From the NCBI GenBank assembly GCA_013396915.1, contig VWZL01000445.1, positions 442,191-506,190 of the forward strand: a stretch of DNA of 64,000 nt. Reading direction: 5' to 3'. The notes beneath the pieces are model-generated. The model worked only from the letters and a program-made list of their open reading frames with translations, had not been told where the DNA came from and did no database searches. The stretch is from Stercorarius parasiticus (taxonomy: Eukaryota > Chordata > Aves > Charadriiformes > Stercorariidae). This document shows positions 11,201 to 22,000 of this stretch, piece by piece (within the stretch, counting starts at the first letter, position 1; every line of letters starts with the position of its first letter). A program made the translations under genes and the position numbers.

Positions 11201-14200
11201 TCTCAGGGCCATCTGCCGAGTAAATGCAATCCCAGGTCGAGAGGCATGAATACAGGGCGCCCAGCATCTGAAGCGATGCAAGATTTACTCGCTGTCTATA
11301 TTCCTCTTACAAGCCTGTCTCATTAAAGCAGTTATCTCAGCAAGACATTTGTTGTTGGGCCTTGCTTACCAGGATCCAGAAAGAGCCCTGCACTGGCTGT
11401 GTCCCACCTCACACCCCAGCCGGTGCAGAACAGGACACCACAGTTTGTGTCTATTGATTTAACTTTATGTTGAGAAATTGATTGAACTCCAAGTCACAAA
11501 AGGAAAGATTATTAAAACTACTCTGACCGGTAAGATTTATACTGATCCATTAAAGCAGTCAAAAAAAATTAACATTTAAGATTCAATATCATAATGGATC
11601 CAAGTCAGCACTACTTGTTCCCTACAAAATTAGACATTACCAAAAAAAATAAAATAGTAATCCATTTATTACTAGGAAACACCAAAGCTAAAATAACGGA
11701 ACTGTAGAATTTCAATTCTTCAAATAAAATCAATTAAATCTAATAGTGGTCATACAGAAGATTAGATCTTCATCACAGAGGAACTCTCTCAAGAAACAAA
11801 GCCATCAACTGAACTATGCTTCCTATCACTTACAAAGCCAAGAATCTCACTGACTTCAAGCTGCAAGTTTATTTCAGAGAAAAACAGGATAGTGTATTTG
11901 TTTCCCATACACATAGGAATACCCACAAAATACCTAGCAAATCACTGAACTGCTTCTAATCAAAAGAAAACAGACAGATAATACAAGAAATCGCATGTAT
12001 CTACTGTGGTAAGTGTTTACCAAGTCATGCTTATTCTGTTGTTCCTGTCTTTCAAAGGGATGAGAAGATTAAAAATGAATTAAAAACGAACAGAAAAGTA
12101 GATAAGAAATCCAGGTGAAAGCACATTACTCCATTACTTCTCTTATCCAGGAAAACTCACATTTGTGGTCCCTCAATACCTACATTTTTCCCATCCAATG
12201 ACTTCACCAAGAGAATTGTCTTGTAAGTGAGCCATTTCCACTGGACAAAATCCTTCTGTTCAGAAGTTCCCCTGCACACATAGGAAGGATCTTAGAAAAT
12301 CTTTATCACCATTATTTTCCCCGTAGAATCCTGACACATCTGCTTGACTTCCTACGTGTTGGAAGAGGCTGTAACTCACACGGCAGCTAACCAGAAGCAA
12401 AACAAGCTTACACAACCTCCACACATCACCTGAGTGGACAGTAACCTCCAGCCAGAAAAGCGCAAACATTTGTCTTTGACAACACTTCTGTGACACCACG
12501 TATATTTTCCCCGATTCAGTCCTCACTCTGCTCCTCTACAAGGACTCACAGCCTGCTCACACAGAGTCAGTCCCACCTGCCTTGCCAGCTGCCAAACCAG
12601 AGAGAGTATTCATAAAATTACAGTATACCTTGCAGAATTAAAGCTCTTCACTAGTTCATCTAATGTCCGGTTGTTTTTCAGGTCCGATTCGGAGACTGTC
12701 TATTAGAAAAAGAAAGAAAGAAAAAGAAAAAAAAATAACACAACAGGCATTCAAATGCAGCGAAAACAACAAGTACCCAGAAAACGTTCAAGTGATCAAT
12801 AATTTGTTTCTTGGATCAGTGCCTCAGCTACCCCCTGCTAAATTGCTATGTGAATGAAGATGCATCTTTTTTCCTGAAAAAAATTTTTTCCTGAAAAATA
12901 TCTCAAACTAAAATAACTGCCTGAGAACTGTAAGTCTGGAAAACGGTACGTAATAGATGAAAATGAAGCATAAAGATAAAGCAACAAAATCCAGTGTACC
13001 CAGTCTCCCACAATGCTTTCTTGTAGCACAGTTCTAATTATCTTGAAAACCAAACCAAGGATCCCATGAATGTGATAAGAACCTCAAGCAACAAGACATG
13101 TAAACGGATGAGGGGAAATGTTAATCTTCTGATTACGGAATGAAAATATGAATTATGAGATGGCTTTGTGCATTCAATTCATTCTTTTTAAACAATTTCT
13201 GATTTTTATCTCTCTGGCTGTCTCTCTCTGCTCTTTTTTACAAAGCTTTTATTAGTCTTCCTCATATCAATACCTGTGATTTTTAAGAAGGCAGTAGTAA
13301 AATGTACTCCACCAAGTAGTCTGCACTTGTTTGAATGTTTAAAAACTGGCAAAGCTACAAACAGATCTGTTTTCCAGACTTGAAAAGTCTAGACCGGTTC
13401 ACGCTTTAGAAACACAGAAGAATATTACTTCTATTTTGCCAATAGTCCTGAAGCGCCATTCATTGTTTTTAGGCAGCCTACCGTTTTTAGGAGTTCAATA
13501 AAGCCCAATGGGCTTAAGATGAAAAGTTAGATTAAGGCTTAGAATAAATTGGATTCTGTGTTTCTTAATCAAAAAAGGCCTTCAAGTCAGATTGTAATAA
13601 TCACCCACCTGCAGAGCAGGTCGAACTTTCCTCTAGTGCTTTTCACACTTAACCTAATTCTCATGGCAAACGCCTCCTCTCCCTGGTGCGTAACATGGTC
13701 CTCTCATGCCCAGAAAGGCTTCCCAGTACAGTCAGTGAGTTTTACGACTAGGTGGTCTGCAGACACTTCTAAAAACTCCTTGAAAGATGAAGTAGGCCAC
13801 TCAATCATGGAAAATTTAAGTGCTTAAATTTCAGCACTCATATTTTAAATGATGGTGTGTTTTAACAAATTAAGAGGCACTGTTAAATCTTTCGCAACAG
13901 ATTGTATACACAGCTCTGAGCCAAAACCTAGGTTTGATCTTCCATCTACTTCTGCCTGTGCTGACAGAAGAGTAGCTCTGAAACAGGAATTCCAGTTGTA
14001 AGAGCACCACACTTTGCCCAAAGAGCTGCTCACCAAAAAGAAAGGTGGTAATATATGACCAGAATTATTTAGCGTAGTCCAAAGGGAAGAGCTCCTGAGA
14101 TTTGCCAAAAAAACAAACAAAAAAACAAGCTGAGGAAAAGAAAACCACTTACCACACAGCATGTTGGACACTGAGTTTTGTAGGACAAAAACTTGCGTAT

Positions 14201-17200
14201 ACAAAGTGAACAATCTGGAAAACAGAAATATATAATTTTTAAAAGGCTTTCTTCCAAATGCACTTCAGCATCCTTACTAGTATATTTTCTTTTTGTACAA
14301 TATAAGTAAGCTATTCCACAATACACAAATATTGAAAATACATAGTTTTTCCATAGAATTAAAGATTATCATTGTAGCAAAAAAAAAAATAAAAAAAATC
14401 CGTATTTTGTGCAAGCATCTTTCAACATTTAATCTCAGTCCCTCTGTCAAAAGCAGATGTTTACGTTTGTTTCTTTAACGCAAGACAAGAAAACCTTAGT
14501 CTGCTACCACCACTAAAAGCAGTGTGCTTGCACTGCTCACTCCCCCAGCACTGGGTTGGTTTTTTTGACATGACTACTGTAGGATCACTTTCATATTCCT
14601 GCATAGCCCCAGACAAACTCTCTATCCTCTCTTTTTCCCAGGTGTTTCTTTCCCTTTCCAAAACAATACCAACCTGTTGTTGAGGGAAAAGGCTAAAAAG
14701 GATAGGAAACAGCACTGGAACGCTGAGAGACGGCTTAAATGTTTCCCAGGAAAAGCAAGTTGTATCATAGAATGGTTTGGGTGGAAAGGGACCTTAAAGA
14801 TCATCTCGTTCCACCCCTCTACCCTGGGCAGGGCCACCTCCCACCAGACCAGGTTGCTCCAAGCCCCCTCCAGCCTGGCCTTGAGCACCTCCAGGGATGG
14901 GGCAGCCACAGCTCCTCTGGGCAACCTGGGCCAGGGGCTCACCACCCTCACAGCAAAGAATTTCTTCCTAATATCTCATCTGTATCTCCCCTCTTTCAGT
15001 TTAAACCCATTCCCCCTCCTCCTGTCGCTCCACTCCCTGATGACAAGTCCCTCCCTAGCTTTCCTGGAGCCCCCTTTCAGGATGCTTCAACAGACTCTCT
15101 GGTGAAATATGCCATGAGCTTCATTTTGTTGCAGTAAACCCCTGAAGTTATTCTACTTTCTCTACTTATCTATGAGCTTTCATAACCACTTCCAGACAGA
15201 AAAAGTTTCATCACTCTCCAGCAAAACAGACATTTCCTTACTAGATCATTACTGGTCAGAGTCTCAGCACTTGTCACACTTGGCAACAGGTACATAACAG
15301 ATATATTTCAAAGACCCTCTATGAAGGAGTCTAAAAAGCAGCAGAAGCATTAATGCACTAATTCAACACTTAAAACTGCAAATCTATCTAAATACTCAAA
15401 AATTACGTTATATAGTAAGATGTGATACGGGGGGAGAAATCCATAAAAAAAAGGAAATAAGTTTTAACTGGATGAATATGAATCAACTTGCAGATCTAGC
15501 CTGCCAACATCTGACAGCCAGTCACCTTCAGGAAGCGATGGGACTGACCGATGTTCGCAGCCACCACTGCTCAGAGCCAGGGCAGCTGAAGCATGTTCAG
15601 GGACAATAAATCACATAAGCTCTTAGCCTTAACGTTTGTGCCTAGGGCTGGCTCTGGGCCATGCAGAGAAGACGATGGCCTCACAATTCTCTGTCCTGGT
15701 CCCTTCTCTCCCACTCGCCTCCTCTTCCTACAGGAGAAACAGCCCCACCGCAGCCCAGCTCTCAGCGTGCCATTCCTGGGGGAACAAATCAGCGTCTGTC
15801 TACTGTAGATGGCACAAACACCAAGAATTAAGTGGTGCCACAAAGTTCACTTCCATCTGCACAGACAGACCATACTCACCTGTAAAACCACGTCTACCAA
15901 ACTAGGTATAAGACTCATCCACAGCACTGTATTTCAGTAGAGAGAAAAGAAAATCCCAAAGTATGAATTTAATCTGAGAACCAGCACTGGATGCTTAACA
16001 ACGACAGAGCAAAAGTGTAAAAATCACTGCCAGGAAATAGCAATCTCAATTGACTTTAAACTGGAAGTAGCAAGGTTGTGAGAAGAAAGAGGAGTAAAAC
16101 AAGCTCGCCATGAGAAAAGTCAGTAATGCCACAATTTACACATCACACATCGAAGACCACAGCTGTTTTTTTAAGTGAGCAAGCAATTCTGAAACCTGCT
16201 TAGCTGGAAGCATAGTAGTCATTACAATACAGATTTAAAGAACAGAAAATCCTGGATGACAAAAAAGAGCTCCCCCCAACAGCTATAGCCAGTTTCTATG
16301 AATAAGTCAAACAGACCCAGGTGCCCCTGCCTACCTTCCGAGCTACGCTGGCCCAGAGCAGGGCTGCACTCACGCCGAGCTGTGCCTGCAGTAGAGGCTC
16401 CCACTCCAGCTGCTGCTTCACCGGGGCCAGCCCTGACAGCGGAGGCAGCCGAATGCAGAGCTGAGAGACCCTCAACCACCACCTGCCACCAGCCCTGGCT
16501 GGTCCCAGCTGCCTGGGCTCCTCAGGAGAGCAGCATATTAACACCCCTATGCCAGCGGCTGTGCCCACGGGAAGCAGACCTGGCAGCGATAAACTCTTAC
16601 ACTATCTTGGCTTGAATAAAATGAGTTTGTCCTCTTGGACTGAAAGTATCAGAAATCTCAGGGCCACAATTCCCTCTGCCCCCTGTGAGATGTCCATAGC
16701 ACAGGAGATGTCATCTTCAGACGCTTCTAGTATGTGAAAGAAGCGTGAATGGCACATCTATTCTGTATCTAGAGATAGAATCCGAAGAACACAAAGACAA
16801 CCAAGTAGAAAATATTTCAAGAAATCTTGATTTACTGTAGAAAACTTAGGGTTGCTGCAATTTGCGGGGAGAAATTAAATGTGTAATCTGATAAAAAAAA
16901 AGAAGGGAGACAGATTGTTTCTGAAGTTAAGGGCCTCTGAACCCAGCTGTGTCACAGGCAGACTTGAACACCAGCTACTCTAGAGAATTTCCAGTGTGCC
17001 CCACCATAAATATGCTGTTTTCAATGGTGATAGTTTTGCCAAGCCAAACTACATTTCATTGCCAAACTACAATGTCCTCCTTAATGTAAGGAAGAGGAAG
17101 TGCTATAGTTTCTGAACAACACAATTATAAGCATTTATTTTAACATGAGAAAAGGCGATGTACTTCCCCCTAATGTGACTTTCAGTAAACCGCTCCACTG

Positions 17201-18375
17201 CCACGTTCCAGCAGATATCAGCCTGAGGCAGACAGAGCAGCACGGAAAATTTTACCTCATAACACTTAATGCTCTCTGCCACACAGCTTTGCATTTTGTT
17301 CCGCCCTCAAGATGTTATGAAAGATATTTAGATGAAGAAATGTAGGAAGAGGTGGCGTTTAAGTGCATTAATCCAGACGACACGTGTTTGTGTTCTCAGA
17401 AGGTTGCGACTGTAACTGCATGAGGAAAGGTTGCTGGCTGCTTATCAGCTTTCATCCAAAAGAGCTCCTCAGAGGCAAAGGGCCTCACTGGCTAAGCTAT
17501 GAGTAGAGAAGCTACTTGTTCCCTAACTGAAATAAAGGATCGGTAACCTCTGCTCTACATGCCAGTGAATAATAAATGGTCAAATGATGACTTGTCTCTG
17601 AAACTCTGAAGGAGAAAACTCTTTCGAAGGCATCTTTCAATAGTTTTCTGTCATTCAGCTAAGGCACAAGCCAGCCCATAGGGCCCCCATAAGGTCATTC
17701 TCCAATCTTGCATTTCCTGGGAAAGATGTATGAAGACCAAACCATTCACTCAAAATTTCTGTGAGTGCACCTTCTTCAGCCGTACCTGTCTGCCTTAATC
17801 TGCCAATTGAATGGCAGGCTTAAATGGAGTCGCAGGCCACGACACACTCCCATCACAGCCACCCCTGCACTCCCTGGAATGTGTGGCAAGCTGCACTTGC
17901 ATGAAATACATTAATTCTAAATTCCACCAAGTCACAGGACAGAGGGAAGAACAACTTCACGGCCCCTTTATTGACCCACTTACCTTGGCTCCTACTCAAG
18001 CAATTTTTATTAAAACTGCTGTTTCTGTGCAATTTTTATTACAACTCAAGTAAATATAAACTGCAACCACCAAGTCAACAGTGATGTATTGAACTGACCC
18101 TTCATAAAGTACATTAATGACGGAACAGGAGGCACAGACTTACAACGAAAAGGACGGACCAGTTTTGCGTTCAGCACTACGAGGTCAGCACTCTCGGAGC
18201 AAGTACGGGATGGGACGAGTCCCGCAAGAGCAAGCGACGCGCGGGCAACACTGCCAGCGTGCCGAGCAGCGGCGCCTCCTCCGCCGTACTTACAGTTATG
18301 CGAACACTGAGGGATGATCATGGCGATGCTGAAGTAATCAAAGCATATCCCGCACCGCAACAGGTCATCCACTGC
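2124..18375 (-). CDS. RAD18: RAD18 E3 ubiquitin-protein ligase, 5' part (five exons, partial at both ends)
   Basis: RAD18 is the nuclear RING E3 ligase that, with the E2 RAD6 (UBE2A/B), mono-ubiquitinates PCNA at stalled forks and starts translesion synthesis. Join on the minus strand: 18375-18294, 14214-14153, 12699-12629, 4736-4381, 2223-2124. Each exon has AG/GT borders, and the phases agree across every junction (27 codons+1; 2+20; 23 codons+2; 1+118+1; 2+32+2). Domains in order are the RING C3HC4 (CGIC, CSHN, CSLC, CPTC), a conserved linker (DLKNNR, LDELVKS), a poorly conserved serine/lysine-rich stretch with a MIDRFL motif, and the UBZ4 zinc finger (CPVC...NKHLDSC). These match human RAD18 as I know it. 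The exon with the initiator codon, and the SAP and RAD6-binding exons, are not in the readable window. The gene lies head-to-tail with SRGAP3, as I recall it in human. No frame damage is seen, so the gene looks intact. Confidence 0.93.
3046..3108 (-). other. Candidate 63-nt cassette exon of RAD18
   Basis: On the minus strand the segment is bounded by AG and by a strong donor, GTAAGTTC. Its length is divisible by three. If it is joined to the upstream exon, which ends with one base of a codon, and to the UBZ exon, which begins with two, the frame stays open. It would insert about 21 residues beginning GTAKQRYQITPSIPT before the UBZ. The acceptor is weak, because its pyrimidine tract lies 25-45 nt upstream and another AG sits five bases before it. 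I do not know this exon in RAD18 of other species. It may be chance. Confidence 0.25.
4134..4336 (-). other. Candidate alternative terminal exon with a membrane-segment-like ORF
   Basis: An open frame of about 67 codons ends at a TAA at 4134-4136. Its 5' edge at 4336 follows a pyrimidine-rich tract ending CTCTTCCCCAAG, a good acceptor. The peptide contains the hydrophobic run LQYVALLSFLCMVLIGVG followed by TFSCFLLNW, and ends KRMPDEEAWASAK. Joined to the RAD18 exon ending at 4381, the frame is continuous (G+TC). The intervening 44 nt would be an unusually short intron. I do not recognise the peptide as part of any family. It could be an alternative 3' end of RAD18, a remnant of another gene, or a chance frame. 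Confidence 0.3.
4381..4736 (-). CDS. RAD18: RAD18 long linker exon
   Basis: A 356-nt exon with acceptor TTCTAG and donor GTGAGA. It encodes the stretch from RQQLFQLVSDTPLISS to the KPSTSAVKGVKK motif just before the UBZ. This part of RAD18 is poorly conserved outside a few motifs. The MIDRFLKKE segment corresponds to the MDNFLIRE segment of the human protein, and KPSTSAVK to its PPSTSTLK. It is rich in Ser, Lys and Glu, with no folded domain expected. The first base completes the Arg codon begun in the preceding exon, and the last base opens the Val codon of the UBZ exon. Confidence 0.92.
6142..6179 (+). repeat. A-rich simple repeat
   Basis: Nineteen consecutive A, then ten mixed bases, then nine A. 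No transposon body is evident directly upstream, so I treat it as simple sequence and not as a retrotransposon tail. Confidence 0.8.
11016..11149 (+). mobile_element. CR1 LINE, truncated 3' end
   Basis: The sequence has the typical avian CR1 3' region: AAGGCCAGGTTGGAGGGGGC, the CCTGCCCAGGGCAGGG phrase, AAGGTCCCTTCCAACC, and the terminal TTCTATGATTCTATGATT repeat that marks the 3' end. Only about 134 bases remain, so the element is strongly 5'-truncated and cannot move. It lies in a RAD18 intron, in the orientation opposite to the gene. Confidence 0.93.
12629..12699 (-). CDS. RAD18: RAD18 exon after the RING (linker helix)
   Basis: A 71-nt exon encoding TVSESDLKNNRTLDELVKSF then NSA and two bases of Arg. 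It matches the human segment TVTEPDLKNNRILDELVKSL almost residue for residue. The acceptor follows a long pyrimidine tract, seen on the plus strand as the A/G-rich repeat at 12701-12738. The donor is GTATAC, weaker than the other donors of this gene. Confidence 0.95.
12701..12738 (+). repeat. AAAG-type simple repeat acting as a polypyrimidine tract
   Basis: An imperfect (AAAG)n/A-rich run on the plus strand. On the minus strand it becomes an uninterrupted T/C tract directly before the AATAG acceptor of the RAD18 exon at 12629-12699, so part of this microsatellite probably serves as the splicing tract. Length change here could affect exon inclusion. That last point is inference. Confidence 0.7.
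12739..14152 (-). other. RAD18: RAD18 intron (about 1.45 kb)
   Basis: AT-rich sequence between the linker exon and the second RING exon. I see no repeat and no further exon. The plus-strand frame at 13549-13827 has no recognisable similarity. Confidence 0.7.
14153..14214 (-). CDS. RAD18: RAD18 RING exon, second half
   Basis: A 62-nt exon with acceptor TTTTCCAG and donor GTAAGT. It begins with two bases of the Tyr codon split with the preceding exon and encodes CSLCIRKFLSYKTQCPTCCV. It supplies the remaining zinc ligands of the RING (CSLC and CPTC). The sequence is essentially identical to human RAD18 over this stretch. Confidence 0.97.
14215..18293 (-). other. RAD18: RAD18 intron inside the RING (4.1 kb)
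   Basis: The intron splits a Tyr codon of the RING finger. It contains one CR1 copy (14765-15080). Otherwise it is unremarkable AT-rich sequence with some GC-richer patches (16320-16560). No further RAD18 exon is needed here, because the flanking codon phases join perfectly. Confidence 0.75.
14765..15080 (-). mobile_element. CR1 LINE, 3' part
   Basis: It begins with TCATAGAATGGTTTGGGTGG, the reverse complement of the CR1 terminus. It continues through the phrases for the conserved 3' region (CCCTGGGCAGGGCCACCTCC, CTCCAGCCTGGCCTTGAGCA, CCAGGGGCTCACCACCCTC) and the upstream part with CTTTCCTGGAGCCCC. About 315 bases remain. It is inserted in the same orientation as RAD18. The open frames that run through it on either strand are by-products of the element and not genes. 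Confidence 0.95.
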
Positions 18376-19050
18376 CTGCAACGGGAAGCCACGGTCACCG
18401 AACGGCCCGCGGTGGGACACGGTACGCGGCCGGCTCGCTCGCACGCTGTCGCTGATATCCCCGCATAGCGCGGGTTAGTAAATCCCCCGCAGCAGGCGAG
18501 GGCGGGTTCAGCGTCCGGGCGTTCGCCCGCAGCCCCACAGGAGCAGCGGCCGCCCCACGGCAGCTCGGGCCCGACGGGGCTCGGCCAGGCCCGGAGGAGA
18601 AGGCCAGGCCCTCGCTCGCCGCCGCGGAGAGCAGCGCGGGCTCTGGGGCCGGGGCGGCTCCGCCCGGGGCCGGGACACCCCGCGGGNTCTCGCCTCACGC
18701 CCGCCCCGGCCCGGCCCGGACGGCAGCGAGTCCGAATCCCCCGCGCTAAACCCTGCGCGCCGGCACCGGGCCGCGCTTCCGGCGGCGCGGCGGTGCCCTC
18801 GCGGGGCAGCCCGGCCCCGCCGAGCGGGCGGCCCGGGCAGGGGCAGGCCGAGCCCGCCGGCCCCTTGGCCCCTCGCTCGCCGGAGGAGGGAGGAACGCGA
18901 AGGGCTCGGCACGGACCGTGGCGCGGCCGCCTCACGCGGGTGGCACCGGCAGCGGGTGACAGCGGCTGTCCCCGGCCTCGGGGCGCGGCGCGGGGGACAC
19001 GGCCCCTCCCCAGGGCAGGAGCTTCCCCCTGAGCCTGAGGGGCCTCGTGA
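18160..19050. promoter_or_regulatory. CpG island at the RAD18 5' end
   Basis: An abrupt change to very GC- and CpG-rich sequence, densest at 18400-19030, is centred just upstream of the first readable RAD18 exon. Such islands mark housekeeping promoters, and this position fits the RAD18 start. A single N at 18687 shows an unresolved base or a collapsed gap. No TATA box is evident. The island could also drive a divergent plus-strand transcript, but I see no exon for one. Confidence 0.8.
18294..18375 (-). CDS. RAD18: RAD18 RING exon, first half
   Basis: An 82-nt exon with acceptor CCCGTTGCAG and donor GTAAGT. It encodes AVDDLLRCGICFDYFSIAMI then IPQCSHN and one base of Tyr. CGIC and CSH are the first zinc ligands of the C3HC4 RING that binds the E2. 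Human RAD18 has about 18 residues before this point, encoded by an upstream exon. The present exon starts in phase 0 and has no in-frame ATG before it, so the initiator must lie in another exon. Confidence 0.96.
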
Positions 19051-22000
19051 AGCGGTGAATTCCTCCTGTCACACCTGGAATATATTAAGTTTCGTTTTCT
19101 AATTAAACACTTTGGGAAAATTTAAAATCCCATGGGTGACTATTAACTGATTTTTCAGCACCAAATGCATCATCTACTGGACATTTTCAATACTTTCCTC
19201 TCCCCTTTTTAATGCATCCGTGGAAATCACCTCGTAGGACAGATATTCCCCAAGCAGCTGGGGACGGCAGTGCTTTGTGTGTATTTCTGCAATGGCACTG
19301 ATTCCGAGGCATTCCTCCTGTTGTTTGATCTCCCATGAACAGCCCGTGGATGCCATACAATTCTCAACCGCGGTGATGGGTTGTTTGCTCGGGTGACAAA
19401 TGAGATGTGATCCCACAAACTAGATGTGAGAGTCTTCACCCGTATCTTCAGGATATGCTCATTTAAAAAACATCTAAGACACTGTGCCAACGAGATTTGG
19501 AGAAACAGTCCCCTACCTAACTTCCCTTCTGCAGTTAACCTGCTCCCCCGCCCCCCCATCACAGCTGGTGCTGTTTGCGTCTCTCCTGTACGTACAGGTG
19601 CACGCCAGCCCTTTGCTATGGGAACGACCTGCTCAGCGTGCGCAGGGCTGTGCTGGGTTGCCATGGAAATGGGCATCATCGCCATCGCCTTGTCCTGGGC
19701 ACGGCCAGACCCGGCTCTTTGATGTCCACAGAGGGGACATCACAAAGCCCAGGCTAAAAATACATGGTGTTATGGATGAAAAACAAAAAAAAAAATATGG
19801 CAGGTGATGATGGCTGAGTACTGCCAATGTGGTTTCAGAAGGTTTAATAACTGCCAGGCAGTTTGGGGGAACATAGCCAAAGTCACACAGGATAAAAATG
19901 CAAAACAAATTGCACTGTGTGGGTGCAATCCAAATTTCAGAAGCCAGGCATTTACCGAGACCCGTACCAAGGCTCCACCGCTGCTGCTCAGGTAGTGCCG
20001 GTGGCACACGGTGCGCACCGAATGAAGTCAGTCCCCTTGCAGGCACTCCATGCTGCTCTGCACACAGTTACGAATATTCCTGCTGGTTAAATTTGTTGTA
20101 GCAGAGTTTTTTACACACACAGACACACAATGCATACACATAACTATTTTATATATTAGTCTGCAGAACAATAATGCCTCACTTTGCCGCCTTCATTTCA
20201 CAGGTTTTTTTTAAGCACTTCACTTCTGTAGCTGCTGGTGACTCAAATGTGCTGTTATCCAAAAACCATGCACACACATGCTTGATTTTTCCTGTAAAAT
20301 GAGTTTTTGTAGCAGTGTAATTTCCGTGGTCTTACTCCTAATTTGTGGTAGTCTGATTTTTGAATCAGTTAAAATAAAGTCAAGCTCCACGAACTGGCAC
20401 TCAGTAATTCACATATACATATAAAAAAGGCACTCCATGACCCACATGGTGGAGAAGGTCAGAAGAAACGTCTCTGCTGGCCTTATGCATTATGACTCTC
20501 TGAATTTATATATTTGAATGGATCTGATTACTGTCTGACACTTGCCAAAAGTGCTAGAATTTACAGAATAATTTAATTGCCAATTAAGCACCCATTCTTT
20601 TCACCTTAAGGAATCAATTTCTTCTGCTTTCTCTGCAAGCTGTGAAAATTTAATGTACCAATCTCTTACGGTTCTTTTTCAATTTTCCGTTCTTTCTCTT
20701 CCCTTCTGCATTCTACAGAACTCGTTCCAGGTTCACACACTTTCTGACATGAGCTTATTGCTTGGCAATTAACTCATCCTCCCCAGGAACGGACACGAGG
20801 GTTTCATTACCACAGCAACATGTTGAATTTTTATTTTGGTAGACTGATGAATAGCAAAGGGCAATGAGTTTATGGCCAAGCACCATCCACACAGGCTGCT
20901 GCTGATTAAAAAGCAACTTAAACTATTTCCACGGTAAAAGCACTGTATCAAAAAACTGGAAAACCTGTGCTTTCACCTGAATCCTTCTCCATCGTACCAA
21001 AAAAGACAGCATGCATCTTCTTAGGCAGCATGGCCAAATTACCCCTTATCCGGCAGGAGGGGTGAGCTCCGGGCCGCGGGTCGCTCTGTCTCGTGGGCAG
21101 TGTTTAACAGAGCCATCCCGCAGTGCCTCTGCTCGGCAGGGGCCCTGTGCCGGCGATCTGGGGTGGCAAGGACAGAGCTGGGGGCCGTCTCAGCCAGGGT
21201 CTCACCCCAGGGAGAGGCAGTCCTTGGTTAGACGCAGCACAGGACATTTCAGTGGGAGCTCTGTCCAGCAGAGACCCCCAGCCTTGATGGTGAAAAGAGC
21301 ATGGTTACTGGTGAGCATTTTCCCTGCGGGACACAGCTCTCCCGGTGAGGGGACAGGCACTGGGAAGCCTCTCCCACCCCTCCAGCTGTACCGGGCTGCG
21401 GGAGGATCTGGTCAGGCAAAGGCTCCCGCCTGCTCAAGCACAATGTGTCCCAGGGAGCAGATTTAAACCCTGGGCTCCCGCAGAGTGAGGACAGTTATCC
21501 TTCATAGGAATGCTTCCCGCTGGTTTATTGGCACTTTGGACTTTGGTGCAGCAGTACTAAACTGGTTTATTTTGCTGAACTGCCAAGTTACAACTTGTTA
21601 TTATACACAGAACACCAAAACGGGGAACATACACTCCTCCCAACCCTCTCAAATATTCACTTAAATTAAAATACCAGTAGGTACCAACCTGCATTTCTGT
21701 GAGCTTGTTGCCCTGTTCTGTTAGCAGAGAGAAACGTATGGAAAAGCTTAGCAGGAGGTGGAGTAGCCTGACACGAAGCAAATCTCCAAAAGCTACTTAT
21801 TTTCATATGTACTGTTGAGACAAAGAAAATATTTAAGTGGAGTTTTACATAGTTCCCAGCTGGTTGCGCACAACTTAATAATGTAAAAAGTGCTTGTTCC
21901 CACACGGTGCTCCAGCGCTGCGTACAGAACTGCTGTTTTTCTCCGTGCACTGACAGACAAACGGCTCATCTTCAGCTGCCCTTAGTAGCTTGCTCTTAAA

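Larger units (their letters stand above)
4737..12628 (-). other. RAD18: RAD18 intron (7.9 kb)
   Basis: Intronic sequence with no further RAD18 exon. It holds a truncated CR1 LINE (11016-11149), a 19-base A run (6142-6160), a T run (about 8678-8688), and a GC-richer stretch at 8750-8960. Several frames of 80-130 codons on both strands here lack splice-site support, and I recognise no protein in them. Confidence 0.7.

Noticed and set aside
14677..15137. Overlapping plus-strand frames of 142 and 132 codons
   Set aside because: They lie in the CR1 copy within the RAD18 intron.
18464..18466. ATG upstream of the first RAD18 RING exon as its start codon
   Set aside because: It is out of frame with the exon and its frame ends at TGA before the acceptor. 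No usable donor restores the phase.
18318..18935. Minus-strand frame of 205 codons across the CpG island
   Set aside because: Arg/Pro/Gly-rich translation of a CpG island. It overlaps the RAD18 exon in the wrong frame and includes an N.
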